NCBI RefSeq assembly: GCF_001705435.1
Contig: NZ_MDEN01000052.1
Span: forward strand, 1-64,000
Direction: 5' to 3'
DNA length: 64,000 nucleotides
From: Pseudomonas graminis
GTDB taxonomy: Bacteria; Pseudomonadota; Gammaproteobacteria; Pseudomonadales; Pseudomonadaceae
The notes beneath the pieces are model-generated. The model was given only the letters and a program-made list of their open reading frames with translations. It had not been told where the DNA came from and ran no database searches. Positions 9,042-18,853 of this stretch are shown here, piece after piece; the stretch's first letter is position 1, and each line of letters begins with the position of its first letter. Position numbers and translations under genes: made by a program.

Positions 9042-9605
9042 TTACATCGGTGCTTGAGGGCGCCATGGTTCGATCAGCGCATCGAGGTTGAGGGCGTCGG
9101 CGAAGTCCAGGAACTGGTCACGCAGCCAGCTGATCTGGGTGCCGGCCGGCAATGTCACGGTGAACGTAGCGTTGAGCATGGTGCCGCCGGTCTGCGGTGC
9201 CTGATAGGTGTCGCAGATCAGGTTTTCCAGCTCGACGTTGTGGTCGATGAAGAACTGGCACAGCTCGTTGATGATGTCCGGACGGTACGCTGAACTGACG
9301 TAGGCCACGTAGGGCAGGGCTTCCGGACGGTTTTCCAGCGAAGCGCTGCGCACCACGTTGACGGTGAAGGCGTGTTTCTTCGCCAGGTTGGGCAGACCGG
9401 TTTCCAGACGCGCCAGGGCGTCCCAGCTGCCGGAGATCTGCAGGATCAGCGCGCTGCACTCACCGTGGCGAGTGAGGCGTGAGCTGACGACCGAGCAACG
9501 GCTTTCGTTACTGGCGCGGCACAGGACGTTGGTCAGCTCCATTGGGTTGGCGCCAAGGGCACTGATGACAAGGAATTGTTCGCGAACTGTGGGGATGGAT
9601 GACAT
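9042..9605 (-). CDS. gcvR: Glycine cleavage system regulator-like ACT-domain protein GcvR
   Basis: A 187-residue protein made of two ACT-like modules, the first at about residues 10-85 and the second at about 98-175. It has no DNA-binding domain, as in E. coli GcvR, which controls the glycine cleavage operon by binding GcvA. The position next to bcp and divergent from dapA is the standard gamma-proteobacterial arrangement. AGGA lies 8-9 nt before the ATG. Confidence 0.88.
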   Translation of the reverse strand: MSSIPTVREQFLVISALGANPMELTNVLCRASNESRCSVVSSRLTRHGECSALILQISGSWDALARLETGLPNLAKKHAFTVNVVRSASLENRPEALPYVAYVSSAYRPDIINELCQFFIDHNVELENLICDTYQAPQTGGTMLNATFTVTLPAGTQISWLRDQFLDFADALNLDALIEPWRPQAPM

Positions 9606-9918
9606 GCAGCATTCCTAAACGATGAGCGGTCGGTACGCAGCAGGCCTTTGCCGGCGGGCTCGACGGACGAAGGCATCGTGACGTCGCCCCGACCCACAGC
9701 CGGCAATCGCTGCCATGAGCCTGTCATGGCGCGCGATAACGACGCAGGGCGGGGTAAGTGACGTCAAAATCGAGCAGTCGAACGAGCCGGGCAGATGACC
9801 CGTACCGATCAAAGACCGAAGGGTAGCGAAAACCGGCGCCGAGGGGAATGCTCGCCTTGTGCAAGGATCATGGCGCCAGTACCATTACCGCTCTCTTTTT
9901 CCGGCAGGAGCGGTTTGC

Positions 9919-10797
9919 ATGATTGCGGGCAGTATGGTGGCACTGGTCACACCCATGGATGCACAAGGTCGTCTCGATTGGGACAGCCTGAGCAAACTGG
10001 TGGACTTTCACCTGCAAGAGGGCACCAACGCCATTGTTGCCGTCGGCACCACCGGTGAATCCGCGACGCTCGACGTCAACGAGCACATCGAAGTCATCCG
10101 CCGCGTGGTTCAGCAGGTCGCTGGCCGCATTCCGGTCATCGCCGGCACCGGCGCCAACTCCACCCGCGAGGCGGTCGAACTGACCACCAACGCCAAGAAC
10201 GCCGGTGCCGATGCCTGCCTGCTGGTCACCCCGTACTACAACAAGCCGACCCAGGAAGGCTTGTACCAGCACTTCAAGCACATCGCCGAAACCGTCGACA
10301 TCCCGCAGATTCTGTATAACGTGCCGGGTCGTACTGCCTGCGACATGTCTGCTGAGACCGTCATCCGCCTGTCGAAAGTCAAAAACATCATCGCCATCAA
10401 GGAAGCCACCGGAGACCTGCAGCGCGCCAAGGATATTCTTGCCGGCGTGAGCAGCGACTTTCTGGTGTATTCCGGCGACGACGCGACTGCTGTCGAGCTG
10501 ATGTTGCTCGGTGGCAAAGGCAATATTTCGGTCACCGCCAACGTCGCACCGCGCGCCATGGCCGACCTGTGCAAGGCCGCGATGGACGGTGACGCCGACG
10601 CCGCCCGCGCCATCCACGAAAAACTGATGCCGCTGAACAAGACTCTGTTCATCGAATCGAACCCTATTCCCGTGAAATGGGCCCTGCATGAGATGGGTTT
10701 GATGCCAGACGGTATTCGTCTGCCACTCACCTGGCTCAGCGAGTCCTGCCACGAGCCGCTGCGTCAGGCCCTGCGCCAGTCCGGTGTATTGGTCTAA
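9919..10797 (+). CDS. dapA: 4-hydroxy-tetrahydrodipicolinate synthase DapA
   Basis: A 292-residue class I aldolase of lysine and diaminopimelate synthesis that joins pyruvate with aspartate semialdehyde. The Schiff-base lysine is Lys161 in IAIKEATGD and the proton-relay Tyr133 lies in [16 protein letters not shown] binds pyruvate. The ATG at 9919 follows GGCAGGAG; the frame extends 20 codons upstream but those residues do not resemble the family. bamC follows with its start region touching the dapA stop, so the two are co-transcribed. Confidence 0.97.
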   Translation: MIAGSMVALVTPMDAQGRLDWDSLSKLVDFHLQEGTNAIVAVGTTGESATLDVNEHIEVIRRVVQQVAGRIPVIAGTGANSTREAVELTTNAKNAGADACLLVTPYYNKPTQEGLYQHFKHIAETVDIPQILYNVPGRTACDMSAETVIRLSKVKNIIAIKEATGDLQRAKDILAGVSSDFLVYSGDDATAVELMLLGGKGNISVTANVAPRAMADLCKAAMDGDADAARAIHEKLMPLNKTLFIESNPIPVKWALHEMGLMPDGIRLPLTWLSESCHEPLRQALRQSGVLV

Positions 10798-10814
10798 TGA
10801 GGAAGCATTACGCA

Positions 10815-11930
10815 ATGAAGCGACTGGCCGGACTTTCCGCACTAGCCTTGATTATCTCCAGCACCAGCGGTTGCAGCTGGCTTTTTGGCCAGGACGGTTA
10901 TTTCCGCGATCGCAGCAGCGATTACCTGGAAGCGACCCAGAAGCCGCCGATGCAAATGCCCGAAGGCGTTCAGGAAGTCAAACGACTGGACCCCTTGCTG
11001 CCGATTCCGCGCAACGTTGCCGACGACACCCAGAAGGGTGAATTCACCGTGCCGCGTCCGCAACCGCTGACCACCGCTCAGGACTCCGGCGACTACACGC
11101 TGCAGAAGAGCGGCGACAACCGCTGGATTCTTGCCCAGCGCGCACCGGCCGAAGTCTGGCCAGTGGCGCATCAGTATTTCGAAGACAACGGTTTCCGCAT
11201 CGCCGAAGATCGTCCGCAAACCGGTGAATCCAACACCACCTGGCAGCGCATGGACGAATTGTCGGCATCGGTTGCCAAGCGCATGGGTTCGAGTGGCGAT
11301 GCTGCCAACACCGAGACCCGCGTGCGCGTTCGTATCGAGCCGGGCGTGCAGCGCAACACCAGTGAAATCTATGTGGTCAGTGTGCAACGTCCGGCCGGCA
11401 GCCGCGATGATCCTGCATTCCCGTCGCGCAGCACTAACGTCGGCCTCGACTCCGTGCTGACCGACGACATGCTGGCAAGTCTGACCCGTACGGCCGAGAA
11501 GGGCGGTTCGGTGTCCCTGCTGGCGGCGCGTGATTTCGACACCCCAAGCCGCGTCTCTCTCAGTGAAGACGGCAGCGGCAACCCGGTGCTGAACCTGGGC
11601 GCAGACCTGGATCGGGCGTGGTCGAGCGTCGGCCGTGCGCTTAACCAGGGCGACTGGCGCGTTGAAGACATCAACCGCAGCCTGGGCCTGTACTACATCA
11701 ACTTGGCGGAAAAAGCCGACAAGCCTGAAAACAAGCCTGGCTTCCTCAGCCGTGTGTTCGGCAGCGAAGAGTCCAAGGAAGAGAAAGAAGCCCGCGCCGA
11801 GCGTTATCAGGTTCGCCTGAGCAAGGTCGGCGAGAACGTTCAGGTAACGGTCGAGAAGAACATCAACACCGTGGCGCCGACGGAAGTCGCTCGTCGTGTG
11901 TTGAGCGTCATTCAGGACAACCTGGGTTAA
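10815..11930 (+). CDS. bamC: Outer membrane assembly lipoprotein BamC (NlpB)
   Basis: A 371-residue lipoprotein. The ATG at 10815 opens a signal peptide ending in STSGC with the lipidated Cys20. A start six codons upstream, overlapping the dapA stop, is possible but places charged residues before the signal. The following segment ([17 protein letters not shown]) is the unstructured region that contacts BamD, and two helix-grip domains follow. It lies directly after dapA, as in E. coli (dapA-bamC). Confidence 0.93.
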   Translation: MKRLAGLSALALIISSTSGCSWLFGQDGYFRDRSSDYLEATQKPPMQMPEGVQEVKRLDPLLPIPRNVADDTQKGEFTVPRPQPLTTAQDSGDYTLQKSGDNRWILAQRAPAEVWPVAHQYFEDNGFRIAEDRPQTGESNTTWQRMDELSASVAKRMGSSGDAANTETRVRVRIEPGVQRNTSEIYVVSVQRPAGSRDDPAFPSRSTNVGLDSVLTDDMLASLTRTAEKGGSVSLLAARDFDTPSRVSLSEDGSGNPVLNLGADLDRAWSSVGRALNQGDWRVEDINRSLGLYYINLAEKADKPENKPGFLSRVFGSEESKEEKEARAERYQVRLSKVGENVQVTVEKNINTVAPTEVARRVLSVIQDNLG

Positions 11931-12689
11931 GTGCGCTTCGCGGTTCTCGGCAGCGGCAGCCGTGGCAATGCCACGCTGGTTGCGAGCAACGACACGTATG
12001 TGCTGGTCGATTGCGGTTTCTCCTTGCGGGAAACCGAACGGCGGCTCGACAGGCTGGGCGTCAGCGGTAAACAGCTCAGCGCCATTCTAGTGACCCACGA
12101 ACATGCCGATCATGTGCATGGCGTGGGTTTGCTGTCTCGGCGCTACGATGTGCCGGTGTACCTCAGCGACGGTACGCTGCGCGGCATGCGCAAGCCGGTC
12201 GAAGCCGGTCTTCGGCTGGTGGGCGGGCAGGGGCTGCGCATTGGTGGTCTGGACATTGACGTGGTGTCGGTGGCTCACGATGCGCTGGAGCCCACGCAGT
12301 TCGTGTTCAATGACGGGCGCCGTCGCTTCGGCCTGTTGACCGACCTTGGCTCTTATTGCCCGATGGTGCTCGACAGCTACCGCGGCCTCGACGCGCTCAT
12401 GGTGGAGTCCAATCACTGCCGCGATCTGCTCGCCCGGGGTCAGTACCCGTACTTTCTCAAGCAGCGGGTAGGTGGTGATCACGGTCATTTGAACAATCAT
12501 CAGGCTGCCAGTCTGGTGAACGAGTTGGGATGGCAGGATCTTCAGCACCTGGTGCTGGCCCATCTGAGCAGCAAGAACAACCTGCCGCATCTGGCCCGGC
12601 AATGTTTCGTCGACACCCTTGGGTGCGACGAGGACTGGCTACAATTGGCCGATCAGGATTCAGGGCTCGACTGGCGCGAAATCGCCTAG
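11931..12689 (+). CDS. MBL-fold metal-dependent hydrolase (YycJ/WalJ-like)
   Basis: A 252-residue metallo-beta-lactamase-fold protein with THEHADH (His56, His58, Asp60, His61) and further ligands in the ESNHCRD and HLSSKNN regions. It uses a GTG start placed immediately after the bamC stop, so translation is coupled. Relatives include YycJ/WalJ, a 5'-exonuclease-like protein; the substrate of the Pseudomonas protein is not established. Confidence 0.88.
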   Translation: MRFAVLGSGSRGNATLVASNDTYVLVDCGFSLRETERRLDRLGVSGKQLSAILVTHEHADHVHGVGLLSRRYDVPVYLSDGTLRGMRKPVEAGLRLVGGQGLRIGGLDIDVVSVAHDALEPTQFVFNDGRRRFGLLTDLGSYCPMVLDSYRGLDALMVESNHCRDLLARGQYPYFLKQRVGGDHGHLNNHQAASLVNELGWQDLQHLVLAHLSSKNNLPHLARQCFVDTLGCDEDWLQLADQDSGLDWREIA

Positions 12690-12749
12690 CGTCCCAAACG
12701 GGCGACTCGCCCCCCATTATTCAGCCAGATTCAGCAAGCGGAGCCCATC

Positions 12750-13463
12750 ATGGAAAAACGTGAAGAACTCTACCGCGGCAAAGCCAAGTCGGTTTACAAG
12801 ACCGATGACGCTGACCGCTTGATCCTTGTGTTCCGCAACGACACCTCGGCGTTTGACGGCAAGCGCATCGAACAGCTCGATCGTAAAGGCATGGTGAACA
12901 ACAAGTTCAACGCCTTCATCATGCAGAAGCTGGAAGCCGCTGGCATTCCGACCCAGTTCGATAAACTGCTGGCCGACAACGAAGTGCTGGTCAAGAAGCT
13001 CGACATGATCCCGGTCGAATGCGTCGTGCGTAACTACGCCGCCGGCAGCCTGGTCAAGCGCCTGGGCGTGGAGGAGGGCGTGAAGCTCAACCCTTACACC
13101 TTCGAGCTGTTCCTGAAGGACGACGCCAAGGGCGACCCATTCATCAACGACTCCCACGTCGTCGCGTTCGGTTGGGGCACCGCCGAGCAACTGGTTCGCA
13201 TGAAAGAGCTGTCCCTGAAGGTCAACGAAGTCCTGTCCAAGCTGTTCGACGACGCCGGCCTGCTGCTGGTCGACTTCAAGCTTGAGTTCGGCGTGTTCAG
13301 CGACGGCTCGATCGTCCTGGGCGACGAGTTCAGCCCGGACGGCTGCCGCCTGTGGGACAAAGAAACTCGCAAGAAAATGGACAAGGACCGCTTCCGTCAG
13401 GGCCTCGGCGATGTCATCGAAGCCTACGAAGAAGTCGCCCAGCGTCTCGGCGTACCGCTCTGA
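12750..13463 (+). CDS. purC: Phosphoribosylaminoimidazole-succinocarboxamide synthase PurC
   Basis: A 237-residue SAICAR synthetase of purine synthesis, the same length as E. coli PurC. It shows [10 protein letters not shown] at the N-terminus (nucleotide binding), the VRNYAAGSL segment and [10 protein letters not shown] followed by DEFSPD near the metal site. It ends the dapA-bamC-MBL-purC block; a 60-bp gap precedes it. Confidence 0.97.
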   Translation: MEKREELYRGKAKSVYKTDDADRLILVFRNDTSAFDGKRIEQLDRKGMVNNKFNAFIMQKLEAAGIPTQFDKLLADNEVLVKKLDMIPVECVVRNYAAGSLVKRLGVEEGVKLNPYTFELFLKDDAKGDPFINDSHVVAFGWGTAEQLVRMKELSLKVNEVLSKLFDDAGLLLVDFKLEFGVFSDGSIVLGDEFSPDGCRLWDKETRKKMDKDRFRQGLGDVIEAYEEVAQRLGVPL

Positions 13464-13529
13464 TCCAACGCTTCACGCGGAAAACGCTGCAAGCATCTGA
13501 AAGAACGCGAAAAAATCCGTAAAAAGGGT

Positions 13530-13558
13530 TCGCGTTCTTCGGACGAACTGTTATGATG
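13530..13558 (+). promoter_or_regulatory. Probable sigma-70 promoter of tRNA-Ser
   Basis: TATGAT (13553-13558) is preceded at 17 bp by TTCGCG (13530-13535). A GC-rich discriminator (GCGCGCC) follows, which is typical for stable RNA genes. Confidence 0.5.
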
Positions 13559-13567
13559 CGCGCCGTT

Positions 13568-13657
13568 GGAGAGATGCCGGAGTGGCCGAACGGGACGGAT
13601 TCGAAATCCGTTGTACTGGCGACAGTACCTAGGGTTCAAATCCCTATCTCTCCGCCA
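13568..13657 (+). tRNA. tRNA-Ser (anticodon CGA)
   Basis: A 90-nt class II tRNA with acceptor stem GGAGAGA/TCTCTCC, encoded CCA end, and anticodon stem ACGGA/TCCGT around loop TTCGAAA. The anticodon CGA is at 13602-13604 and reads UCG. The long variable arm (TGTACTGGCGACAGTAC) is as expected for serine tRNA, and GGTTCAAATCC forms the T arm. Confidence 0.97.
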
Positions 13658-13663
13658 TTATTT

Positions 13664-13699
13664 GAAAAGCCCCAGAAGTTATGCTTCTGGGGCTTTTTC
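13664..13699 (+). terminator. Intrinsic terminator after tRNA-Ser
   Basis: AAAGCCCCAGAAG-TTATG-CTTCTGGGGCTTTTTC forms a strong stem with a T run, 7 bases after the tRNA end. Confidence 0.9.
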
Positions 13700-13861
13700 G
13701 TTTCCGCGATTTAAAAAACTCCCTCCAAAATCCGAGCTGTACCCTGCGCACTTTACTTTTCCCAACCCCCGCCTACTCTCGATCTCACGCCCCTTCACGG
13801 TACGAGATCGCTCCATCCCCAATCCCCAATCCCTCAGCCCTTCCAGCCAGTCAGAGAAGCC

Positions 13862-14539
13862 ATGACTACCATCCAACAGCTCAACGACTTCATCAGCAAC
13901 CCGGAACTCAACGATTCGATCGCGCAGATCTGGACATTCATCGGCGAGCATTTCGAGCAGGCGCAGAGCACGTTGCCGGCGGAGCGGGCGATGCCGCGCA
14001 AGGAGTTGTCGTTTCATGATCATGTGCGGCTGCTGGGGTATCTGGCGCTTCTGGTCGAAGGCATCCCCGGTGATGTGGTGGAGATAGGCGTCTGGAAGGG
14101 CAAGTCGCTGGTGCTGATGAATGAGGTCTGCAACCGCGAGCGCCGCATCATCGGGATTGACCCCTTTGAGCTGCCCAATCAGTTTGAAGAGTTCAGTTAC
14201 TACCAGGAGAAGCTGTTCTCGAACGCTCTGGTGCTGAGGGGCTATTCAGAGTTATGTGCCGAGCGCTTCTACAACCTGTCGCCGAAGGTGGCGCTGTTAC
14301 ACATCGATGGCGGCCATGCCGGGCGCAATGTCCTGTTGGATTTCCTGCTGTATTCGCCCAGCGTCGTACCGGGTGGCTTTATTGTGTTCGACGACTACGG
14401 CGACTTCCAGCATTCACCTGAAGTCGGCCCGGCTGTGGACCTGCTTCGCGCGACGGGCTATTTCAAGGGATTCAACGTGATTGGGTGTGTGCATGGCTTT
14501 GAGGCGAGTTATGTGATTCAGCGCGTTGGACAGGCCTGA
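13862..14539 (+). CDS. Class I SAM-dependent methyltransferase (Methyltransf_24/TylF-like)
   Basis: A 225-residue protein with the SAM-binding motif I VVEIGVWKGKS (residues 72-82), an acidic end of strand 2 (GIDPFE, Asp100) and LLHIDGGHAG with Asp149 and His152, as in the TylF/macrocin O-methyltransferase-like group. The substrate is unknown. It stands alone after the tRNA-Ser terminator, with no glycosyltransferase or secondary-metabolite genes nearby. The 160-bp gap before it shows no strong promoter. Confidence 0.75.
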   Translation: MTTIQQLNDFISNPELNDSIAQIWTFIGEHFEQAQSTLPAERAMPRKELSFHDHVRLLGYLALLVEGIPGDVVEIGVWKGKSLVLMNEVCNRERRIIGIDPFELPNQFEEFSYYQEKLFSNALVLRGYSELCAERFYNLSPKVALLHIDGGHAGRNVLLDFLLYSPSVVPGGFIVFDDYGDFQHSPEVGPAVDLLRATGYFKGFNVIGCVHGFEASYVIQRVGQA

Positions 14540-14584
14540 CCACGGCATCAAACAAGTGGGTAGATCGGCTTGGATGGCAATCAA

Positions 14585-14815
14585 TCACACCCACTCCCCC
14601 CAGCGCACGTCCGTCAAACCGTAGCGGCGACCATGGGCCATCAACGCTGTCAGCTCCTCCCGGGTCTTGGACAGGTTGTGCAGCACGCCTATGCCTGCGT
14701 GCAGACAGGCGTAATACCAGGCGTCTGATTCGTCCAGCACTGAGTCGGGTTGGAGAAATACTCGGTGCTCGCCCAGAAAGCGGTAGTGGATGCGAAAGAT
14801 GCGCTGGCCTGACAT
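14585..14815 (-). CDS. Small conserved Pseudomonas protein (DUF6555-like)
   Basis: A 76-residue protein that starts at the ATG at 14813-14815, set by ACGGAG 7 nt upstream; the frame continues 52 codons further but without a better start. It contains FRIHYRFLGEHRVFL and DAWYYACLHAGIG, a pattern I associate with the DUF6555 family of small Pseudomonas proteins. Function is unknown and there are no membrane segments. Confidence 0.6.
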   Translation of the reverse strand: MSGQRIFRIHYRFLGEHRVFLQPDSVLDESDAWYYACLHAGIGVLHNLSKTREELTALMAHGRRYGLTDVRWGEWV

Positions 14816-15033
14816 TAATATCTCCGTTTTGATATCAATGTGACTGCAATGGCTCATCGCCAGTTCAATGTGTAAGGCATTTCGTGTCTCGGTCGAGGGT
14901 GACCGTGGTCGAAAGAGCTTTGCTCGAAACGGTCGATTTGCCATAACGTCGTTTTTACTGTGACCCGCCACGGCCTGCTGGTTCCCGATGCACGGCCAGT
15001 TTCTGACCGTTTGGACGACTTGGCTCCATCATT

Positions 15034-15067
15034 TCGCAATCGTAGGGCGACAAAATGTCGCAATCGT
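15034..15067. promoter_or_regulatory. Operator-like repeats upstream of the malic enzyme gene
   Basis: TCGCAATCGT occurs twice in the same direction at 15034-15043 and 15058-15067, a 24-bp period. Between them lies the palindrome GCGACA-AAA-TGTCGC (15047-15061). This sits about 150 bp before the malic enzyme start, in the 397-bp gap at 14816-15212 that otherwise holds no gene. Confidence 0.35.
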
Positions 15068-15212
15068 TTTCAGGCGAGTAAGATAGGCACCCTGTTTTTA
15101 CCCCCCTATTTCTTCGGACGGATCCTGCGTTGAGCGTCGTATACATCGACCTCCGGGGCATCGTTTCGACGACGTATTGATAGAGCAAACAGAGAAAAGG
15201 CGATCACTGCAA

Positions 15213-16901
15213 ATGACCAAGACCTCGCGACCTTTATATATTTCCTATGCCGGCCCTTCGTTGCTGGAAATGCCGCTGCTCAACAAGGGCAGTGCGTTCA
15301 CACCCCAAGAGCGCATCGATTTCAACCTGGTCGGCCTGCTGCCCCAGAACGTCGAAACCATCGAAGAGCAGGTCACCCGCGTTTACAACCAGTACCAGCA
15401 ATGCGCGAGCGACCTGGATAAACACATTTACTTGCGCTCGATTCAGGACAACAACGAAACCCTGTTCTTCCGCCTGCTGGATTCGCACCTCGACGAGATG
15501 CTGCCGATCATCTACACCCCGACCGTGGGTCAGGCGTGTCAGGAATTCTCGAAGATCTACCGCACCCACCGCGGGCTGTTCATTTCCTACCCCGAGCGCG
15601 ACCGCATCGACGACATCCTGCGCAGCGCAACGAAAGATCGCATCAAAATCATCGTGGTGACGGACAGCGAGCGCATCCTCGGCTTGGGCGATCAGGGCAT
15701 TGGCGGCATGGGCATCCCAATCGGCAAGCTTTCGCTGTACACCGCGTGCGGCGGCATCAGCCCGGCCTACACCTTGCCGATCGTGCTCGACGTGGGCACC
15801 AACAACAAAGAGCTGCTGGACGACCCGATGTACATGGGCTGGCGCCACGAGCGCGTGACTGGCAAGGAATACGACGACTTCATCGCCCTGTTCATCGAGG
15901 CCGTTCAGCGCCGCTGGCCGGACGTGCTGCTGCAGTTCGAAGACTTCGCCCAGACCAACGCCATGCCGTTGCTGGAGAAGTACCGCGATGAGTTGTGCTG
16001 CTTCAACGACGACATTCAGGGCACCGCGTCGGTTGCCGTGGGTACGTTGCTGGCGGCGTGCAAGGCCAAGCACGAAACACTGGGCCAGCAGCGGGTGGTG
16101 TTCCTGGGCGCGGGTTCGGCGGGTTGCGGGATTGCCGAGCACATCATTGCGGCCATGGTGATCGAAGGTCTGAGCGAAGCCGAAGCGCGCAAGCGCGTGA
16201 TGATGGTCGACCGCTTCGGGTTGCTGACCGACGGCATGGACAACTTGCTGGACTTCCAGAAGAACCTCGCGCAGAAGTCTGCCGACGTAGCGGGCTGGTC
16301 GAGCGGTGAGGGTTCGCCCGAGTTGCTGGACGTGGTCGCCAATGGCAAGCCGACTGTGTTGATCGGCGTGTCCGGCCAACGCGGCCTGTTCACCGAGCAA
16401 GTCATCCGCGAGATGCACAAGCACTGTGCCAAGCCGCTGGTGATGCCGCTGTCCAACCCCACCTCGAAGGTCGAAGTCACCCCGCAGGAAGTGCTGACCT
16501 GGACCAACGGCGATGCGCTGGTCGCGACCGGCAGTCCGTTTGCCCCGGTCACCGTAGGTGATCGCACGTTCCACATCGCGCAGTGCAACAACTCCTACAT
16601 CTTCCCGGGCATCGGCCTGGGTGTTGTGGCGTCGAAAGCCACGCGCATCACCGACAAAATGCTGATGGCCGCTTCCAATGCGCTGGCGGAATGCTCGCCG
16701 ATGGTGACGGGCAAAGGTGATGCTGTCCTGCCGCCGCTGAAGGAGATTCAACAGGTGAGCAAGAAGATTGCCTTGGCCGTGGCCAAGCAGGCTCAAGCTG
16801 AAGGCATGGCGCTGGAGACCACCGAAGAAATGCTCGTCGAAGCCATCGAGCGTCACTTCTGGATGCCGAACTACCGCAGCTACCGTCGCAGCGCGGTGTA
16901 A
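15213..16901 (+). CDS. NAD-dependent malic enzyme
   Basis: A 562-residue protein of the large (SfcA/MaeA) malic enzyme class that decarboxylates malate to pyruvate with NAD. It shows [10 protein letters not shown] (catalytic Tyr), the lysine and metal region [25 protein letters not shown], the NAD motif [15 protein letters not shown], and the C-terminal SNPTSKVE and GIGLG segments. The ATG at 15213 gives the usual family length (E. coli SfcA has 565); AAAGG upstream is rather distant. It links the TCA cycle to pyruvate and stands alone with its own terminator. Confidence 0.95.
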   Translation: MTKTSRPLYISYAGPSLLEMPLLNKGSAFTPQERIDFNLVGLLPQNVETIEEQVTRVYNQYQQCASDLDKHIYLRSIQDNNETLFFRLLDSHLDEMLPIIYTPTVGQACQEFSKIYRTHRGLFISYPERDRIDDILRSATKDRIKIIVVTDSERILGLGDQGIGGMGIPIGKLSLYTACGGISPAYTLPIVLDVGTNNKELLDDPMYMGWRHERVTGKEYDDFIALFIEAVQRRWPDVLLQFEDFAQTNAMPLLEKYRDELCCFNDDIQGTASVAVGTLLAACKAKHETLGQQRVVFLGAGSAGCGIAEHIIAAMVIEGLSEAEARKRVMMVDRFGLLTDGMDNLLDFQKNLAQKSADVAGWSSGEGSPELLDVVANGKPTVLIGVSGQRGLFTEQVIREMHKHCAKPLVMPLSNPTSKVEVTPQEVLTWTNGDALVATGSPFAPVTVGDRTFHIAQCNNSYIFPGIGLGVVASKATRITDKMLMAASNALAECSPMVTGKGDAVLPPLKEIQQVSKKIALAVAKQAQAEGMALETTEEMLVEAIERHFWMPNYRSYRRSAV

Positions 16902-16935
16902 TCGCACAGCCACTGACGGCAAACGCTTCACCCCG

Positions 16936-16971
16936 GACCGCCCCATGGAAACATGCGGCGGTCTTTTGTTT
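16936..16971 (+). terminator. Intrinsic terminator after the malic enzyme gene
   Basis: GACCGCC (16936-16942) pairs with GGCGGTC (16957-16963), followed by TTTTGTTT. Confidence 0.75.
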
Positions 16972-17031
16972 CGTGGCGAAAAACTTCAGGATGGGGCCTG
17001 CATAAAAACAAAAAATATCAGCGAGGGACGC

Positions 17032-18657
17032 ATGCAAACGGACGTCGGTCTTCATGACTACATCATCGTCGGCGCAGGCCCGGCGGGCTGCCTGCTGGCC
17101 AATCGGCTGTCGCAGAATCCTGCTCATCGGGTCCTGCTGCTTGAAGCCGGCGGCCAGGACAATTACGCCTGGATTCATGTGCCGGTGGGTTACCTCTACT
17201 GCATCGGCAATCCGCGCACCGACTGGTGTTTCAAAACCGAAGCGGAGCCCGGCCTCGGCGGACGCGCGCTCAACTATCCACGCGGCAAAGTACTGGGCGG
17301 CTGCTCGTCCATCAACGGCATGATCTACATGCGCGGGCAGGCCCGGGACTACGACGGGTGGGCGGAGCAGGGCAACACGGGCTGGGGCTGGAGTGACGTC
17401 CTGCCAATCTTCAAACGCTCGGAAAACCATTACGCCGGCGACTCGGACCTTCACAGCGCGAAAGGTGAGTGGCGTGTCGAGCAGCAGCGTCTTTCATGGA
17501 CGTTGCTGGATGCGTTCCGTGAAGCGGCGGCGCAAACCGGCATCCCGTCGATCCCCGATTTCAATGGCGGCGACAATGAGGGGTGCAGCTATTTTCAGGT
17601 GAATCAGCGGCGCGGTGTGCGCTGGAACGCGTCCAAGGCATTTCTCCGGCCGGCATTGAAGCGGCCAAATCTGACGGTGATCACAGGTGCAGAAGTGTCG
17701 CGGCTGGTGTTCGAAAACAGTCGAGCCAGCGGGGTGATTGCTCGCGTCACCGGGCAGGAACAGACGCTTCGCGCGCGACGGGAAATCATCCTTTGCTGCG
17801 GCGCCATTGGATCGCCCATGGTCCTGCAACGCTCCGGCATCGGGCCGCGGCCATTGCTGGAAAAGCTCGGCATTGGCGTTCGGCATGAGCTCCCCGGGGT
17901 TGGCGCGAATCTGCAGGATCACCTGCAGTTACGCCTGATCTACAAGGTCACCAATGGCCAGACGTTGAACCAGATGGCCGGCAGTCTGTGGGGCAAGATG
18001 AACATGGGCCTGCGCTACGCCTTCAATCGCAGTGGGCCGTTGGCAATGGCGCCGAGTCAGTTGGGTGCTTTTGCGCGCTCGGGGCCGGAGCAAGCGAGCG
18101 CCAATCTCGAATACCACGTGCAGCCCTTGTCCCTTGAGCGCTTCGGCGAACCGCTTCACGGCTTCCCTGCATTCACGGCGTCAGTGTGCGACTTGCGCCC
18201 GCAGAGCCGTGGGACGGTGGAGGTCCGTTCGGCGCTGGCCGATGCCGCGCCGGTCATTCGGCCGAATTATTTGAGTCACGAGACCGACCTCAAAGTGGCG
18301 GCCGACGCCATTCGCCTGACCCGTCGCATCGCCGCCGCGCCTGCGCTTGCTCGCTTCGAGCCGGTGGAGTACCTGCCCGGCGCGGGCCTGCAAACCGAGG
18401 AAGAACTGCGTGAGGCCGCCAGCGTCATCGGCACGACGATCTTTCACCCGGTCGGCACCTGCAAGATGGGGCAGGGCCGCGACGCTGTGGTCGACGAACG
18501 CCTGCGCGTGCACGGCATCACTGGCTTGCGCGTGGTGGACGCGTCGATCATGCCTAACATCACCTCCGGCAACACCTGCTCGCCGACCGTGATGATCGCC
18601 GAGAAGGCGGCGCAGATGATGGTTGAGGATGCAGCGGCGCAGACCTGTTCGGCATAA
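17032..18657 (+). CDS. GMC family FAD-dependent oxidoreductase (choline dehydrogenase-like)
   Basis: A 541-residue flavoprotein that starts at the ATG at 17032 (GAGGGACGC before it). The FAD-binding motif YIIVGAGPAGCLLANRLS lies at about residues 10-27. The GMC signature regions GKVLGGCSSINGMIYMRGQ and GAIGSPMVLQRSGIG follow. The catalytic His sits in FHPVGTCKMG, and the C-terminal NITSGNTCSP contains the second active-site residue. It oxidises a primary alcohol or similar substrate. No betaine aldehyde dehydrogenase or transporter is adjacent, so BetA itself is unlikely. Confidence 0.88.
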   Translation: MQTDVGLHDYIIVGAGPAGCLLANRLSQNPAHRVLLLEAGGQDNYAWIHVPVGYLYCIGNPRTDWCFKTEAEPGLGGRALNYPRGKVLGGCSSINGMIYMRGQARDYDGWAEQGNTGWGWSDVLPIFKRSENHYAGDSDLHSAKGEWRVEQQRLSWTLLDAFREAAAQTGIPSIPDFNGGDNEGCSYFQVNQRRGVRWNASKAFLRPALKRPNLTVITGAEVSRLVFENSRASGVIARVTGQEQTLRARREIILCCGAIGSPMVLQRSGIGPRPLLEKLGIGVRHELPGVGANLQDHLQLRLIYKVTNGQTLNQMAGSLWGKMNMGLRYAFNRSGPLAMAPSQLGAFARSGPEQASANLEYHVQPLSLERFGEPLHGFPAFTASVCDLRPQSRGTVEVRSALADAAPVIRPNYLSHETDLKVAADAIRLTRRIAAAPALARFEPVEYLPGAGLQTEEELREAASVIGTTIFHPVGTCKMGQGRDAVVDERLRVHGITGLRVVDASIMPNITSGNTCSPTVMIAEKAAQMMVEDAAAQTCSA

Positions 18658-18689
18658 AGCTTGATCGGCTACTGAATACTTGGCTGATT

Positions 18690-18712
18690 TCCTGCGGCTT
18701 GCACCGCAGGAT
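18690..18712. other. Short hairpin downstream of the GMC gene
   Basis: TCCTGCGG-CTTGCA-CCGCAGGA forms a perfect 8-bp stem 32 bp after the GMC stop but lacks a T run. It could be a Rho-dependent stop region or a protein site. Confidence 0.35.
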
Positions 18713-18853
18713 CCTATCGAATAAGCAACAAACCCACCCCACCATTCGTTCTCATCCTTTTCACAAAAAATTGATGGCCAGATGCCTAGAGTTCGCGGCA
18801 TCGGCGGGGTTTCCTCCGCGTTTATATTCTCATTTCCACCCAAGCAGACTTTT

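Noticed and set aside
13568..13700. tRNA-Ser 3' end as a possible integration (att) site
   Set aside because: The tRNA is followed by its terminator and ordinary core genes. There is no integrase and no duplicated tRNA 3' end within the window.
14816..14971. N-terminal extension of the small DUF6555-like protein
   Set aside because: The ATG at 14815 has an excellent ACGGAG ribosome site; the extra 52 residues are basic and carry no family similarity.
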